Origin: Ascaris suum
Lineage: Eukaryota; Nematoda; Chromadorea; Rhabditida; Ascarididae
NCBI GenBank assembly: GCA_013433145.1
Contig: CM024174.1
Span: forward strand, 1,661,083 to 1,725,082
Direction of reading: 5' to 3'
DNA length: 64,000 nucleotides
Shown here: in pieces, positions 1 through 20,194 of the stretch
Layout: every line of letters starts with the position of its first letter
Numbering within the stretch: the stretch's first letter is position 1
Made by a program: the position numbers and the translations under genes
Notes under the pieces: generated by a model
What the model was told of the DNA's origin: nothing
Databases searched by the model: none
What the model saw: only the letters and a program-made list of their open reading frames with translations

Positions 1-314
1 TTAGTTTCGTTCGTCGTCGTGCGTTTGGGCCGGCCCGTGTGGGGCCATGCGTTCGACTAATAAAAGGGTGTTTTTATCAAGTTGTTCGACAGAAACCGGT
101 GACCCGAAAGAAGTTTGGGTCGTTAAATTCTATAACGATTCAGAAAGTGTCGCAACATACATCATCATACCAGGTGAAAGGGTAGTGTGCTCACCGCAAA
201 GCTAGATAAACAGTTATCTATGTTTGGCTGTTCTCATTTGCACTACCCTCTCCTCCCTTCCGACTCAACATCATATGCAAATGAATTTCTTTATTGGATT
301 TAATCAATCTATAC

Positions 315-1380
315 CCTTCTGAGAGTCGCCATGTTGAACTGCCGTCATGCAATGCTTTCGCTTTTCACATTTCACTTTGTCTGCATAAAAATTTTAATTA
401 AATAACGAAGTGACAAAAATTTCATTTATTTCAAAAAAAAAATCCACCGTCACTAATGACGAGAAAATATCAGTTTTTGTATGCAACTCTCAATAATTTT
501 CTATTCTTTGGGTTATTCCTATTTATTACCTATAAACCTTTAAGAGAGATTAAATATAGGTAAAATTATTACCAACGGTACGGATACGGAAGAGTTGTTT
601 ATTTGATGGAAGAGCAATTGCCTCTCTCATTTCCACATCCGTTGAGAAAACAATCGTATCGCCATCCTCGTCTGCAATCGTTTACCTTTCAGGTAGATCA
701 TCGTAATCAACGAATCGCAAAAAAAAAGAAAAATCAATAAATCAATATTGATAGTTGTATATAGTTATCAAAATCATAATTACTGAAGCGTCAATTCACT
801 AAGAAATGTAAGTAAAACCTCCCACTATCAATAGTTCAAGTATAACTGTTGTTATATTCGTTATCAATGCCACATCTAATGCCATAAATAAAATGCGCTT
901 TAAGGTTTTTTCATTACTTGGAAAATTCATACCACCTTAGCTGCAGCCTACCAAAACTTCAGCATAAAAATAAACCTGCTGCTTCAATAAAATCTCTTTT
1001 TTTCAGTAAACTATCTTCCGATAACTTCGATAATTTACAACGTGGAAATATATCCGCGATCATACGATAGATTAGAGATATTTTCAAATAAAATGCAAAA
1101 AAAAAAAACCATTAAAAAAGTTAATGGAAAACATTTCAACTGTAATTTGCATATCTTCGTTCTAAATATTGATATTAAGCTCTAATTTTATTTTATTTTT
1201 TACTTCTATTGATAAAAGATTACCCTCCCAAGCGAATTCGCCAATAAAATTTGGCACAACTGCGTTCACTTTTTGCAATAATGTCTTATAAATATCGACT
1301 CCAGGTGTCGCATCGATTTGAAATCGTCTAAGGGTTCCACAGTGGAGCCATTTCACGTTGACCACCGTATTCGAGCTCAT
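315..1380 (-). CDS. sqst-1: Sequestosome-1/p62-like autophagy receptor, 5' exons (partial)
   Basis: Three minus-strand exons join in phase: 1233-1380 (from ATG, ends +1), 573-671 and 315-380. Together they encode about 104 residues. The first exon has the PB1 first strand with a basic cluster (VKW, then LRRFQ). The second opens with the acidic OPCA motif DEDGDTIVFSTDVE, followed by FRIRTV. This order and spacing match the PB1 domain of p62, which polymerises the receptor and binds kinase partners. The third exon (Cys/His/Lys-rich, ending HGDSQK) aligns with the short linker before the ZZ zinc finger. The ZZ, LIR and UBA parts would lie beyond the left edge. Having both a basic strand and an acidic OPCA loop makes it a type AB PB1. 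Family assignment is firm for PB1 and likely for p62; the third exon is less certain. Confidence 0.72.
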
Positions 1381-4300
1381 CGTTATGGAACACAGCTGTC
1401 AATAAGATCTCTCAATCACTGAAATAAAATCATATCGCATAAATATTTGCATAAATTCAAATCCATAAAGCATATCGTCACGATTAAATTAACCACAATA
1501 TTTAGAAAATGGGATTACACACACTAATACCTCAGGTGAGAAAATGAAATGTACAGGTGATAGTGAAATAGGACACGGGTTATTGAAGCAATGTTTAGAG
1601 GTTTTATCTGTTATGAGTTACAGGTTGAGGTTATTGAAGAAAGGCTCAACCACTCAATGTGCCTGTTTTATTAATTTGTGCGCAACCATAACCACAAATT
1701 AATCAACGCAATAAAAAAAAACTTTCATCTTCTTATCTCGCTTAGATCAGTGAACTAACAAACAACAAAATCCCCATCCTTTTATGCTAAATTCGAGTTA
1801 CATACTTGAAAGAGGATAGAAATCAAGCATGTCAAGTGCAAACAGGTATCTCACCCCTTTTAACTCCAGATGCTATGGGGCCTCTTCCTGCTCTTTGAAA
1901 AGAGAGGAAAACAGAACTCAATTCAATGGGAAGAACAGCACTGGAAAAAACGCAAAGAGGAAAAGAGAAAAATAAAATTGATCTTCACTAGTGATTGGGA
2001 TCAAGTTGATTTCCATCTATTACAGGTTTAATTTATTCCTGACCACGATGTAGCCGATGGCTGAGTCTGACCCTATTGCACAAACCTGTCCCTTAACCGC
2101 CAACAAAAAATCAATTCATTTCTAAATGCGAAAGTATGACACTCGTAATCGAAAATAGAAGAAAATTACTTGCAAAGATCTTTCGCCCCAATTTTATTCA
2201 GCATGACAACATTAGAACGCAGAAAAAAAACGCCTCCACGAAAAGCTTCTCTGGGCTTATTTCTCCACTTATCGCGCAAGCTAACTTATTGACGTGCAGT
2301 GGTCGTTAAACCACTGGTCATGAAGTATGAAATAGCCAAATTTCGATAGTTTTATCCCCCGCGAAAACCCGGTTATTCCCCTCTCCCTCCTTTCCCTTAT
2401 CTTCCTATTTCAATCCAAGCGATGGAGGTAGTATGTTGATGCAACCTTACAGCAATGAAAACACCTATCAAATATCATCACAATTGTAAAGGTTTTTAAG
2501 GTTCGAACTTAAATATATTAGAATTTTTTGTACGAAACAAATAAAGCTATTTATTAAGAAAATATAACGTTTATAGTTATCGAATGTATGAAAATTAAGC
2601 GCACAATTTTAGGTGTTTAAAAACCTTCGATTCGATCAAATACTTCTTATATGTTCATTGTTTCTAGTGAAAAAAAAAACACTTCAGCAAAAATATCCTG
2701 CAACATGCCTCTATAATCGAATTATCATAATTCTATTGGTTATAAAATATTTCTAACTGAAAACCAAAAAAAAAAGATTGCTTCAAATTATAAGAAAAAA
2801 ACTGAAAAAAATCACAGGTAAATACGACAACTACGATTTAAAAAAAAACAAATAAAAGGTAGCATTTCCCACCTCAAATATTTCATTTAATTTCTAAAAT
2901 CTCATCAACTTCTATACCACCAATAATCGGATGCGTTAGTATACGCGCGCATCGCATTTTATCGATTCATGATGACAATTGCAAAACACGCACGCATCAC
3001 AACGAAACGACTAATACAGCTGATGATGCGACCAACAGCCCAACAATGTGCCCAAAATACCAATGAAATATATATTGGTTGGACAGGTATTTTATAGGGG
3101 TCTGCAAGACCACCCGAAAATTCCACTACCTTCCAGAAGACCAGGTCGACGGATCACTTCGCGACAACTCCACTCCCCACATTACTGCAGTGACGATAGG
3201 CGAACGATGTGAGCCAATGCACACATATGATTGCTGAATGCTATCTAAGACGTCACGTAAAGACTATGAATTCTAAGAGAAACCGACATATTGACAACGA
3301 TAATAATAGCATTACTATTGAGGAGTGTACCATGGAGAGAGTTGAAAAAAGTCAGAAAACATTAGATTAGTGATGATATAAATCAAGTACGACATAAAGG
3401 TATTCGTTTAATAAATATAGAGAGCAGACGAACAGACAAATGAGAGAGTAAAGAATGAATCATTGCAAAAAGAAGAATTGCACAACACGGCAAATGCAAC
3501 GTTCGATGACGTCATTTCATTTCGAAATAAGAAATGATGATAATTAAATGCATGACAATTCAATTTCCTAAAGCGGGGGGCAATTTTTTTTTAATAGATG
3601 GATATTCTTTTTCTGAAATTTTGAAGCTAATTTTTTCCACAAATTTTCATCTTTTTCAATGCAATTTTTATGCAAATTAATAAATTATGAAAAAAATTTG
3701 CATAAATTTTTTATATGCAAATTCATTCGTATAAATATGAAAAAATTTATAAAAAACCAAAGAAAAAAAATTTTTTTAAAACATATCGATGTAATGTAAT
3801 TGATTTATCAAAAAGAAATTTAAATTGTAAAATTACTTCTATGCAAAAAAAATAAAGTGCAAATAGATATAAGAATTAATCAATTAAATAATTAATAAAA
3901 GTTTTTTGTCAATGAATTTAATTATTTGCATATATAACCATTTAAATATATGCAAATTAAGCTAGGGAACAGTTCCATACATTAAATTAACATGAGGTAA
4001 TGCATTAGCGAAAAATTTCTAATGATATAAAGGGAATTGTTTTTGATAATTTTTGCTCCTTTACTATCTGGTATTTTGCTTATTTGCCCGAAGGAGTGAA
4101 GACGGATGAGGGATGGGGGGAACCGGGAAAAAGCTTTACGGTCTCTACCCTCCATTAGTTTGACCGAAGTTAATTCCGGTTCCGGCACGACCTGGACCAG
4201 ATCCACATGACCATATGAGATATATAAACGGCCCCGACTCGGTCCATATTTTAATAAGTATCTATTGAGGGGGCGAGGAACCTTACACGTTACAGCGAAC

Positions 4301-5255
4301 TTTCCGAGGCTTCTACACCTTCTACCGTCAAAAAAGTCTGGAATTGCTGGAATCTTACACCTGCCAACACAATTTTCCTCCTTATTTCTTCATTTCCATA
4401 GTTTTTTTCCGCCACCCTCCTGACGTATCCTCAAATCTCTTAATCAAAACTTCAGACGTGATTCTGAACCAGGAATCTTCGCCTATATCCAAAGATTTTT
4501 GCTTGGATGGTATAAACCAATTTCATTTGTTTCTATGTTAATATGACCAATAAACCTAATGTTTTTTAGCTCTGGACGTTGTATTATTTGCAGATGAAAA
4601 CAATTTTCATATACCTCAACAATCCACCTGACTATTTCATTTCTAGACAGCACTTCAAAAAGAAGAGATTCTCATCCTTCAATAATACCCCTTAACCCAA
4701 ACAGTTTCAATCATGCGCAATCACTACCATGCTAATAATATAAGAAACGAAAAGCATCAACGATGGCTTACATGTTCATAAAATATGGCAGATAGCTGGT
4801 AATAAGTAAAAAACAGAGCAACTCTTCTGCAAATGCATCGACATGATACTAAATCGTAACCGCTCCGATCAGGTATTCAACTAGATTCCCCACCTGTTTC
4901 ATTTAATCGTTGAATTATCTAAGAAGATCCATCATCACATTCACAGATATATAAAAAAACGTCTATTGCGATAGTATCCGATGAATTTAAAACCTTCGAA
5001 ATCCACTAATATGAAAAGTTGTTTCGACCATCTTTGGTGACAATCGATGAGGTGAACAAATGGCTGGTTGGAAACAATGACGATATCACATTTACCGATA
5101 ACCTATGCTCAAAATAATCGATATGATCATTCTCTATATTTCAGAATATGCTGCAACTTTATGCTTATGCCGTGTTTTGTGTCTTTTTATTTGCAAACGT
5201 CAATGCCCTCTTATTTATAGAATTCAATTCGAACAATACGATATACAGTAAACGC
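1381..5255. other. Intergenic region upstream of the p62-like gene
   Basis: AT-rich sequence with no exon I can support. It should contain the promoter of the minus-strand p62-like gene. It has a perfect palindromic CRE (TGACGTCA) at 3507-3514, runs of A/T with repeated ATTTGCAT-like octamers at 3640-3960, and a GC-richer block at 4080-4215 that is open on the minus strand for 74 codons but resembles nothing I know. Confidence 0.5.
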
Positions 5256-5508
5256 AAGCGCAGGCGTATGAGAGAGATGGAGAGAGATCGCGCGCGTCCC
5301 CGGCGAGCGGCGCGGTAGTGATCACTCGGTAATAAAAATGCCGCAGTAAATATGAAAATATACCGTAAAGAAGCAACATTCGAAAGACGAGAGTTTCAAC
5401 AACTTTAAAGGGCATAGGGAACTCTATCAGAATCATTAATAACTTCAAAACAAGAACTTTTCTATAAGATCAATTTCTTATATGACGTGCAGCTGACATA
5501 ATTTGCAG
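5256..5508 (+). repeat. Left terminal inverted repeat of a decayed element
   Basis: The reverse complement of this stretch matches 8131-8298. Shared blocks are the outer GCCTGCGCTT, then GGGGACGCGC with a run of TC repeats, then ACCGAGTGATCACTACCG, and an inner block containing CACGTCATATAAGAAATTG. The left arm is about 85 bases longer, from an insertion between the two main blocks (about 5345-5430). Long arms of this kind are typical of Mutator-like or foldback DNA transposons. Confidence 0.75.
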
Positions 5509-5879
5509 GGTCGAAGTACATGCGATACAGAGATTGACATATGTTGACACTGTTGACATATGCGAGCGATGTAAGAAAGCAATCGCTCGACGATTTACCG
5601 AAACCCCATCACTGACTCGAAGTGGCAACGGATGTCGTTCCTCAGCAAGATCGTCGGTATCTCTAGAGATGTGAAGCAAACGTCTGAAATCTCAGACATG
5701 ACAGTGATCATGGCGAAAAAACACTTGTATACTTATATAAAATAGTGCAAGTTTTGTGTTGTTTCAATTAAGAACACTTAACAAGTGATCCTCTCTCGTT
5801 CTTAAATCATCACGAGTTTGGTGCTACTTCAATTGATAGCTTGTTGTGGAAGAAATCAGAAATGCGCTGCCCATGTTTG

Positions 5880-6845
5880 ACGAGATGGCGAGGAAAAGGA
5901 TGCAAGGAATATGGCCTATCGAGCCAGATGTAGCTATTTCTTCCAAGTATCCTTGTCAGTCGAAAGAGGCGTAAAACAAGGAGACATTTGCTCCCCGATA
6001 TCCATCCTATCAGCTCTCGGAGGAGTCTTGAAAAAGATGAAGACTGCAGATGGTTTCAATGTAGGCAGCAAATGACTACAAATGCTTCTCTTTGCGGACG
6101 AAGTTCTACTTGTTGCCGATGACCCAAAAAAACTTGCAGTATTCACTGAACGAGCTCAAAAAGAATGTCAAGAAAATTCGACTCAGCAATTGCAAATGCA
6201 AAACGAAGTGGACGAAAAATGCGTTCTGTCGTTAGTTTCCCATGAAGCTCGATAGTGAAAATATCGAACTTATGGAATAGTTTGTACACTTAGGCTAGAC
6301 TTGCAAATGAGCGGCGATTTGGGTCAGGAATTAAGCAGATGAAAAAGAGCGCATTGGCTAATATTCACCAAGCTCAACGATATCTATTGCGACCCAATGA
6401 TAAAAATATCCGTAAAGGGAGAACTCTTCACTTCGACGGCCATCCCTGTTCTTCTGTGAGGAGCGAAACGTGGAATACCACACTCGCTGAAGAAAACAAA
6501 CTAGCAGCGATCCAGCGAGCAATGGAAAGATGAATGGAAAGTATCAACAAACTGCAACACACCGCAAACGAAGAGTTGCATTCATGATCCGTTTTGAAGG
6601 ATATCGTTGAAGAAATGTACGAAAGGAAACTAAGATGGGCTGGTCGCGTAGCCAGGTTAAATGACTGTAGACGGGCTAGATGAATCCTTGAATGGTAACC
6701 AAGAGACGCAAAGCGATCACCTGCAGACTGCAAAAAGATGGGAAGACCCGCTGAGGCGCCTATACGTATTTACTTGGATGCGGAGGGCTCAGGATCGTGA
6801 CAGATGGAAGAGTTGCCAACTGCGCCGATGGAGGGAACGGTGAAA
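5880..6845 (+). pseudogene. Decayed non-LTR (RTE-like) reverse transcriptase fragment
   Basis: Conceptual translation in shifting + frames shows the order of a LINE reverse transcriptase. RGVKQGDICSP corresponds to the conserved GVRQGD..SP motif. About 40 residues later LLFADEVLLVADD replaces the catalytic FADD box, with the second Asp changed to Glu. Downstream there is a SETW remnant, an LRWAG-like stretch (read across frames) and a final RW-rich basic tail. In-frame stops (for example after FNVGSK) and frameshifts break it, so it cannot be active. It lies inside an inverted-repeat element and points toward the OTU relic on the other strand. The closest family by memory is RTE. Confidence 0.7.
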
Positions 6846-7435
6846 TCGACGAAATCACGAGTGTTTAAAGTATTCAAAGCAAAGTATCCTTGCCAGACTC
6901 CATTCGTCGCAGTGCAAATATAGATATCTAAGTCGAAGCGGAGCGCTGCAGCCACTGAGTCAATGTCGTCTCCCCAACGCAGAGTACCCACAGCGTTCAG
7001 CGCTAAGTTCCGTTTCCATTACAGCATTTCGTCCACACTGTTATACGTGGCGGTGTATATGAACATCTCTGAAATCTACTCGCACTCATTTATGATCTGA
7101 ACTCTCATTTTAAACCTTGTTTAGGGATTCCTCTGAAGCAGTGAATTGTATTGTAACATTCAAAACGATAATTATCCAAAGCTCAATCTTCTGCAATATG
7201 TGAAGGTGATGAGAATCGATCGGATATCTGGGTGATGATGTCCCGTTCCCTTGATGCAACAAGCGAGTGCACTGAAAGACCGAAAAGAATCGAACGCTAT
7301 CTAACGCTAACGCCACCTTGTCGAATGCGCAAACTTTGTTTTCACAAGCTGTCTCTTGGAACGTTTCGAGTGCGAGAAACTGCTTACCATGATGCTGGGC
7401 GTAAAAACAGTTGCCATCACCTCTGACTGCAACTG
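6846..7435 (-). pseudogene. Decayed OTU-family cysteine protease domain
   Basis: On the minus strand, at about 7400-7425, there is VRGDGNCFY, the OTU catalytic-Cys motif (D-G-N-C-F). About 130 codons later is TLRWGDDIDSVAAAL followed by DLDIYICTATNGVW, which matches the second conserved OTU block (WGGD.E..A.A..L...I.VY). The frame is broken in between by stops and shifts, and I cannot find the C-terminal catalytic His motif because the sequence runs into the oppositely oriented reverse transcriptase relic. OTU domains are deubiquitinases; in transposable elements they are cargo of uncertain role. The two motifs in the right order make the family call good. Confidence 0.65.
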
Positions 7436-8130
7436 TTACTCATTCGTCTGGTTTCTGATCGACCTGAAATGAATACGCGTCGATGGACAGGTAATTTGCA
7501 CGTCAAGCAAGTACTTCTTCTAAATGTTATTCAGCTATTCCAGATTAGTGGCTCAAAACGAGTGCTCTTTGTAGCCCCACCCTTTATGATCTCCTCCATA
7601 TCTTCTTACGAATTGGCTTCTTTGGCTAGAGTTGCGCACTTCAAATGACTGCTTACGTTGAAGGTTTTCTGCTTTGTAACCACTTGTGGTCGCCTGCCAT
7701 GTAACTCGCAATTCTTCGAACTGGGACCATGTCGCCTTCGAGTTGCCTTTTCCTTCAAAATAATGACGGATCTACTTCGGAGAGCTTGCAGCACAAGTGA
7801 TGTAAATGCAATTAAATATACGCTGAACGCGTCGGTTGGCTTTTTTACCACCAAGCGAACTTACAATGCCCATTATCGGCATACCTATACGAGAAAGAAA
7901 TGAAATGATGGAAACCTGGAACTATCGAACTGAAGAATTCATAACCGGTGCATATATCAATCGCGTGAAAGACCCATTCATGAAGAGTCGCAGCAAGTTC
8001 AATGCAACTCATGAACGATTTGATCATTTCATTAAACCGCCAAGGGTCATTCCATGGATTCAGTTCTCCATTAAGAACGCAATGTCATGAAAGCACAAGA
8101 ATAACCAATAAGATAAGCATAAGGCGACAA
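7436..8130. other. Interior of inverted-repeat element, unassigned
   Basis: Open stretches occur on both strands (for example 7836-8090 + and 7845-8027 -), with aromatic-rich minus-strand translation. No transposase motif is recognisable. This segment lies upstream of the OTU relic on the minus strand and may be the decayed N-terminal part of the same element-encoded protein. Confidence 0.3.
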
Positions 8131-8298
8131 TGCAATTTATGTCAATTGCACGTCATATAAGAAATTGATCTTATCGAAAAGTTCTTGTTTTTGTCTGAGG
8201 TTATTCAGGATTCTGACAGATTTCATTTTTACTACCGAGTGATCACTACCGAGCCGCAGGCTGGGGACGCGCAGGGTCTCTCTCGTGCGCCTGCGCTT
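8131..8298 (-). repeat. Right terminal inverted repeat of the decayed element
   Basis: Inverted match to 5256-5508. The inner block ATGTCA..TGCACGTCATATAAGAAATTG and the outer block ACCGAGTGATCACTACCG..GGGGACGCGC..GCCTGCGCTT are conserved with scattered substitutions. I could not find a convincing target-site duplication outside the two ends. Confidence 0.75.
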
Positions 8299-9629
8299 CT
8301 TGTTAAGTGCGTCGATCCACTCCGTTCGACATCATCTGAGACGAATAAATCAGAAAATCTTTTACAGCTATAGTTCATTCGATAATGAAATAAACCATCG
8401 GCTTGAAATTCTTATCAATTAATAAAACTTTTTAATACGAAATAAAACAAAGGGAGATATTTATTACATCCAACTTTAAATACTCATAAAATTGCAACAC
8501 AATTATAGAAACTTAACGAATTAAAAAGAATATGAAAAATTTTGAAAAATACATTCGAAAAAAAATATTTTTCCTCAAATATAAATGGCAAATAAATCCA
8601 AGAAAGAAGAGATGCATTTAACGTCAGTTATGTCAATTTAAATGAGAGCACAATTTGCAAAGTTCAAATATAACTAGCTCTAATCATAGCGACACTAACA
8701 AATCGCTTCAACAAACACTAACAAAACTATAAGAATAATAAAGTGTAAAATTGTATGATAGTAATAATTTTTTAAAGCAAAAATATGAATCACAACATTT
8801 TTCAACTTTCGAGAAGTATCTCGCTAAACCATTAAAAAAACCCCCCAAAAAACATAAAAAACTTCAATAAATATCAACAATTAACAGTATAAAAATTCGA
8901 AATCATCAAGGAAACATTTGTTAATCCTACAAAAAAAATTTACCCCCAACACTACAAAAAATCATTTTTTCATCACAGAAAAAAATTCAAATTTTATGAC
9001 TGGAAATATTCCAATAATTTTGAATGAAGAAATTCATCCAATCCGTACAGAAAAAAAAATTTTCATGCAAAAAAAAACTACCACATAAATCATTCAGCAA
9101 AGCACATTAGACGATATTATTTTATATGATCTTTTATTTGTATAAGCTACCATAAATATGACTACTATAAGTCAGAAATAAATTTCCTAATGTCGATATC
9201 GTAGAAAAAAAATTAATCTTAGGATTTCAAAATATAAATTTTAAAAAATTCCCCGCCAAATCCTAAACTTTAAAATCTTTCATTATTTTTGTTATTATTG
9301 TTATTAAACAAAGAATATTGCGATTTCTTTCATATTATGAAATCACTTGCAAGTAAGTGTAAATAATTACACGGGTATTACTCCCATCCGAGGTTTTTAT
9401 TTTAATTAAGACCTCACTGCTCGAATATTATTTAAATTCCATCATCCTCTTTCAATATTTTATAATTTTCCTTTATATTAGATAATTTGCACGATCATAA
9501 AGTCTAATAACGATTCATGCCCTCTCGTTAACCAAGACAAGGTACTACAGAACTCTTATTTTGAAAGTTAAAAAAAATAAACAAAACAAGGCCATGTAAT
9601 ATTAGAAGAGGATATCAACAATGCAACGC
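8299..9629. other. Intergenic spacer, no gene seen
   Basis: Strongly A/T-rich with many short A runs and no exon-like segment. It contains the 3' flank of the adenylosuccinate synthetase gene; the only polyadenylation-like hexamer I see near its stop is a weak AATAAG on the minus strand around 9556. Confidence 0.5.
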
Positions 9630-17355
<7,726 letters not shown>

Positions 17356-18103
17356 TCTTCACCTCAAAGAAAAACCACACATGAAACGAAATCAACAATT
17401 ACAGCACGAATGTATCGGTTATAATCGACTCCGCCATGGAGACCGATCTCCATCGATCAAGTGGACAACACAAGACCACACTGGAGTCATCTTCACATTG
17501 CAATGAGTTAAATTCGATTCAATTTTAAATGCAATAATGATTGCTTAGTAAAAAAAAAAGAGTTCCATTGAAAAGAAAATTTTTTTAGGCAGTAATTTTT
17601 GACTTTAGAATAAAATATGAGAAAGTTAAATGCAAAAAAATTAAATTTTAGATTATGATTTAATTTTTTCAAAGCGATATTCTAATTGTTCTTCCATAAA
17701 CCTTCAACATTATTTAATGAGATCGAATATTAATTGGCATATAGCGGAAATCAACAAACAATATATCAAAATCGGCAACAACAAATAATATCAACTATTA
17801 AACGTTGTCAAACAAAGAGAGACAAAGAAAGATGCCTTATTGCTTTAATAAACCTCTATCACCAGATGCGTCGTACTAACCTACTGCACTGATAACAATG
17901 AAATAAATGATAAACGCATTGATAAACTATCAGTATGGCGAATATTTAGCAGTAGCTTAATGTTGAATAGCTTCATCAACTGATTTCTTCGATGTAAAAA
18001 CGAGGACTTCGAGTAGAAACTAGGACTGCTAAGCTGAGTATAGAGCCGTCTCATCGATCGTTGAAAGAACAACAGGGATGAGGTATTCTGGAAAGCAAGA
18101 ATA
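17356..18103. other. ADSS upstream region
   Basis: Presumed promoter and 5' leader of the minus-strand ADSS gene. The ATG at 17355 sits in GAAGAATGG, next to a run of pyrimidines on the minus strand. There is no other gene signal; the rest is A/T-rich. Confidence 0.5.
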
Positions 18104-18250
18104 CCCATCTCCCTTGAAATGGTAAAATGCCCATCTTCCCGCTGGAATGCCGAAATACCCATTTTCCCGCTGGAATGTCGGAATACCCATCTTCCCGCTG
18201 GAATGCCGGAATACCCATCTTCCCGTCAGAATGCCAAAATACCCATCCCC
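18104..18250. repeat. 28-bp minisatellite, about 6 copies
   Basis: Units starting CCCATCTTCCCGCTGGAATG recur at 18104, 18130, 18158, 18186, 18214 and 18242. Spacing is 28 except for the first step of 26. The last copy runs into a C homopolymer. Because 28 is not a multiple of three, the open frames across it shift from copy to copy and are not evidence of a protein. Confidence 0.92.
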
Positions 18251-18684
18251 CCCCCCCCCCTACTTCTCCTGCTCACCCACTTTATTGGCCTAATCGAACT
18301 TCCACGTTGAATAGACGTGTTTCAGTCCGAGAAATAAACCTCATAGTTTTTTTTTTCTTTGCGAAAATTTCACACTTGCCCGATAAAATTTTTCTTCTTG
18401 AGCAGCTTTGAGAACTTTATTCAAACAAATTTTCTATCAAAGGCTTTCGTACCTCTTTGGTGAAACTACCTGATTGACAAGCACAAACTACCTCACTGAC
18501 AAGTATCGTACGTACAGACATACCTTTACTGAAACAACACAACTAAGTGCATTCCTTTACCTGAAAGGTGAAATATCTGGAAAAAAAAACATCAATTTAA
18601 GCATTATTGCGACCGTTTCTGGTGCATGTAGGACCCCTCACCGAGATAGCGACAACAACACGAACCACATGACCGGAAAGAAAC

Positions 18685-18890
18685 ACACTGATTAGCAAGC
18701 AAGACGCAGCCTATTTATATCTTCGGCTATGGCCTCGAAAGCATGGGGAGGTCTTAATCTACACGGAGGAGAGATTACATGAAGATCAACACAGGTGTGA
18801 GCAAAACAACTCTGTTACACAAAATGAAGATCACTTGGATCACAGAGAACATAAGAATTCATCTGATCGTAACACTCATTAATAATGATT
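18685..18890 (+). repeat. Dispersed repeat, copy A
   Basis: About 200 bases match 51889-52096 in the same orientation. The core ATTAGCAAGCAAGA..CGCAGCCTATTTATATCTTCGGCTATGGCCTCGAA is nearly identical; similarity then weakens but continues through TGTTACACAAA.TGAAGATCAC to CTCATTAATAATG. It has no obvious coding capacity or terminal repeats. Confidence 0.85.
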
Positions 18891-20194
18891 TTATGCAAAA
18901 AGATCGAGAAGACAAACTTTAAAGTAAGTAAATTCAATAAAATCATACGTGACAGCCGACAAAATCAACAAACCAAATCAATAATGAATGGCGTAGCTCG
19001 AATTGCTGCGCTGTTCACAGTCGTTAATCTAACAATTGGCGAACACATTTTATTGGAGAATACACGTGTACATCGCCATTTCAAAGAGTTCAAACAACAC
19101 AACGTGTAAGCAACTACGTATGTTGTACACACCTGAATTTACCTGTGTATTTTATTACAACTATGACAACGAAGCCACCCTCTCATAGTTATTGACAAAA
19201 GAGGGCTGAGAGGATAGGAGGGAAAATGGGCGGGTAACTACTTACTTATCTGCAAGAATTTTGGAAAAAAAAAAACAGGATTAGCTTCTCATTTAAAGAG
19301 GAGTGAAGGCGGTCGTAATCTCTCCCTTCACATGTCGGTCATCTCATTCGGCGTACTTTCGTTACAACTACGTAGGCCTTTCAAGATATAAGGGAGCGAA
19401 TAAAATTTTCACCTATATGGTGTTCATAGTCCACCTCAGTGAATAATCTCCTCTCATAAAATTGCAAGAAAGAAGCACATCGTCGAATGTCCATTAAAAA
19501 AAAGGACTCGCGAAATCCCCTTTCATGAATATCCCCGTCAAAAATCAAGTACGCGCCAATGCCAAAATGTGCGCGCCAACACATCCTAAACGCCAATAAG
19601 AAAAGCAATGACGTTTGCAAGCCTAACGCACCGACAACACAATCCCTTTCTTTTACACTCTGCGCTTAACTCTTTTTTCCTTCTTTCTCATCCTTCCAAC
19701 AAACTTACAACTTCTATCTTTGCATTCTTCTCTTTTGCAATGATGAAAACAACCAATTGCAATGATTGCAATATGCAATCCATGCAAGTAGAAGTGCATT
19801 GGTTTGTTTTTTCTCGTTAGCTCTACTTCAAAGTCTAAATAGAATCGCCGATAAGCATCCTCCACCCCTTTCTCCTGCCGATGACACTCGACCACGAGAG
19901 GGTTCCTGGCAGGAAGATGCTTGCCAATCTTTGATCTTTGGGATAGCTCCCACAGTCAGAGAAACCTAAGTATATAGGAAAGAATGAAGTCTTCCGTCTT
20001 GGTCAAATCAGCTTCCGGTTGTTGCCACTTTCAGGGTCGATTCCAAAAAAACTCGAACCTTGGTGATGGCACAAAAACGTGGAAATTCAGTGGAGAAATT
20101 TGAGATAAACTTTAAAAAAAACGCGAAACTTTCCCATTCTAAAGTTGATCTCATCTGGGATTTAGCCTCGTGCGAGATCTAGCTGTGTCCAAGA
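18891..20194. other. Intergenic, no supported gene
   Basis: Short open frames occur on both strands (for example 19381-19620 on - and 18885-19109 on +), but none has splice context, a recognisable domain or a convincing start. A stretch at 19740-19790 is rich in GCAATGATTGCAATATGCAAT-like words. Confidence 0.4.

Noticed and set aside
1..61. Possible fourth p62 exon on the minus strand (acceptor TTTTATTAG, reading VERMAPHGPAQTH to a stop)
   Set aside because: The phase fits but it would end the protein before the ZZ finger, and the GC-rich sequence does not resemble p62.
40..171. Open + strand frame at the window start ending in a donor-like CCAG|GTGAAA
   Set aside because: It would overlap the continuation of the minus-strand p62-like gene, shows no known domain, and its start lies at the window edge, so I cannot support it.
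18119..18411. Proline-rich + strand frames over the minisatellite
   Set aside because: They arise from the 28-bp repeat and a C homopolymer and change frame at every unit.
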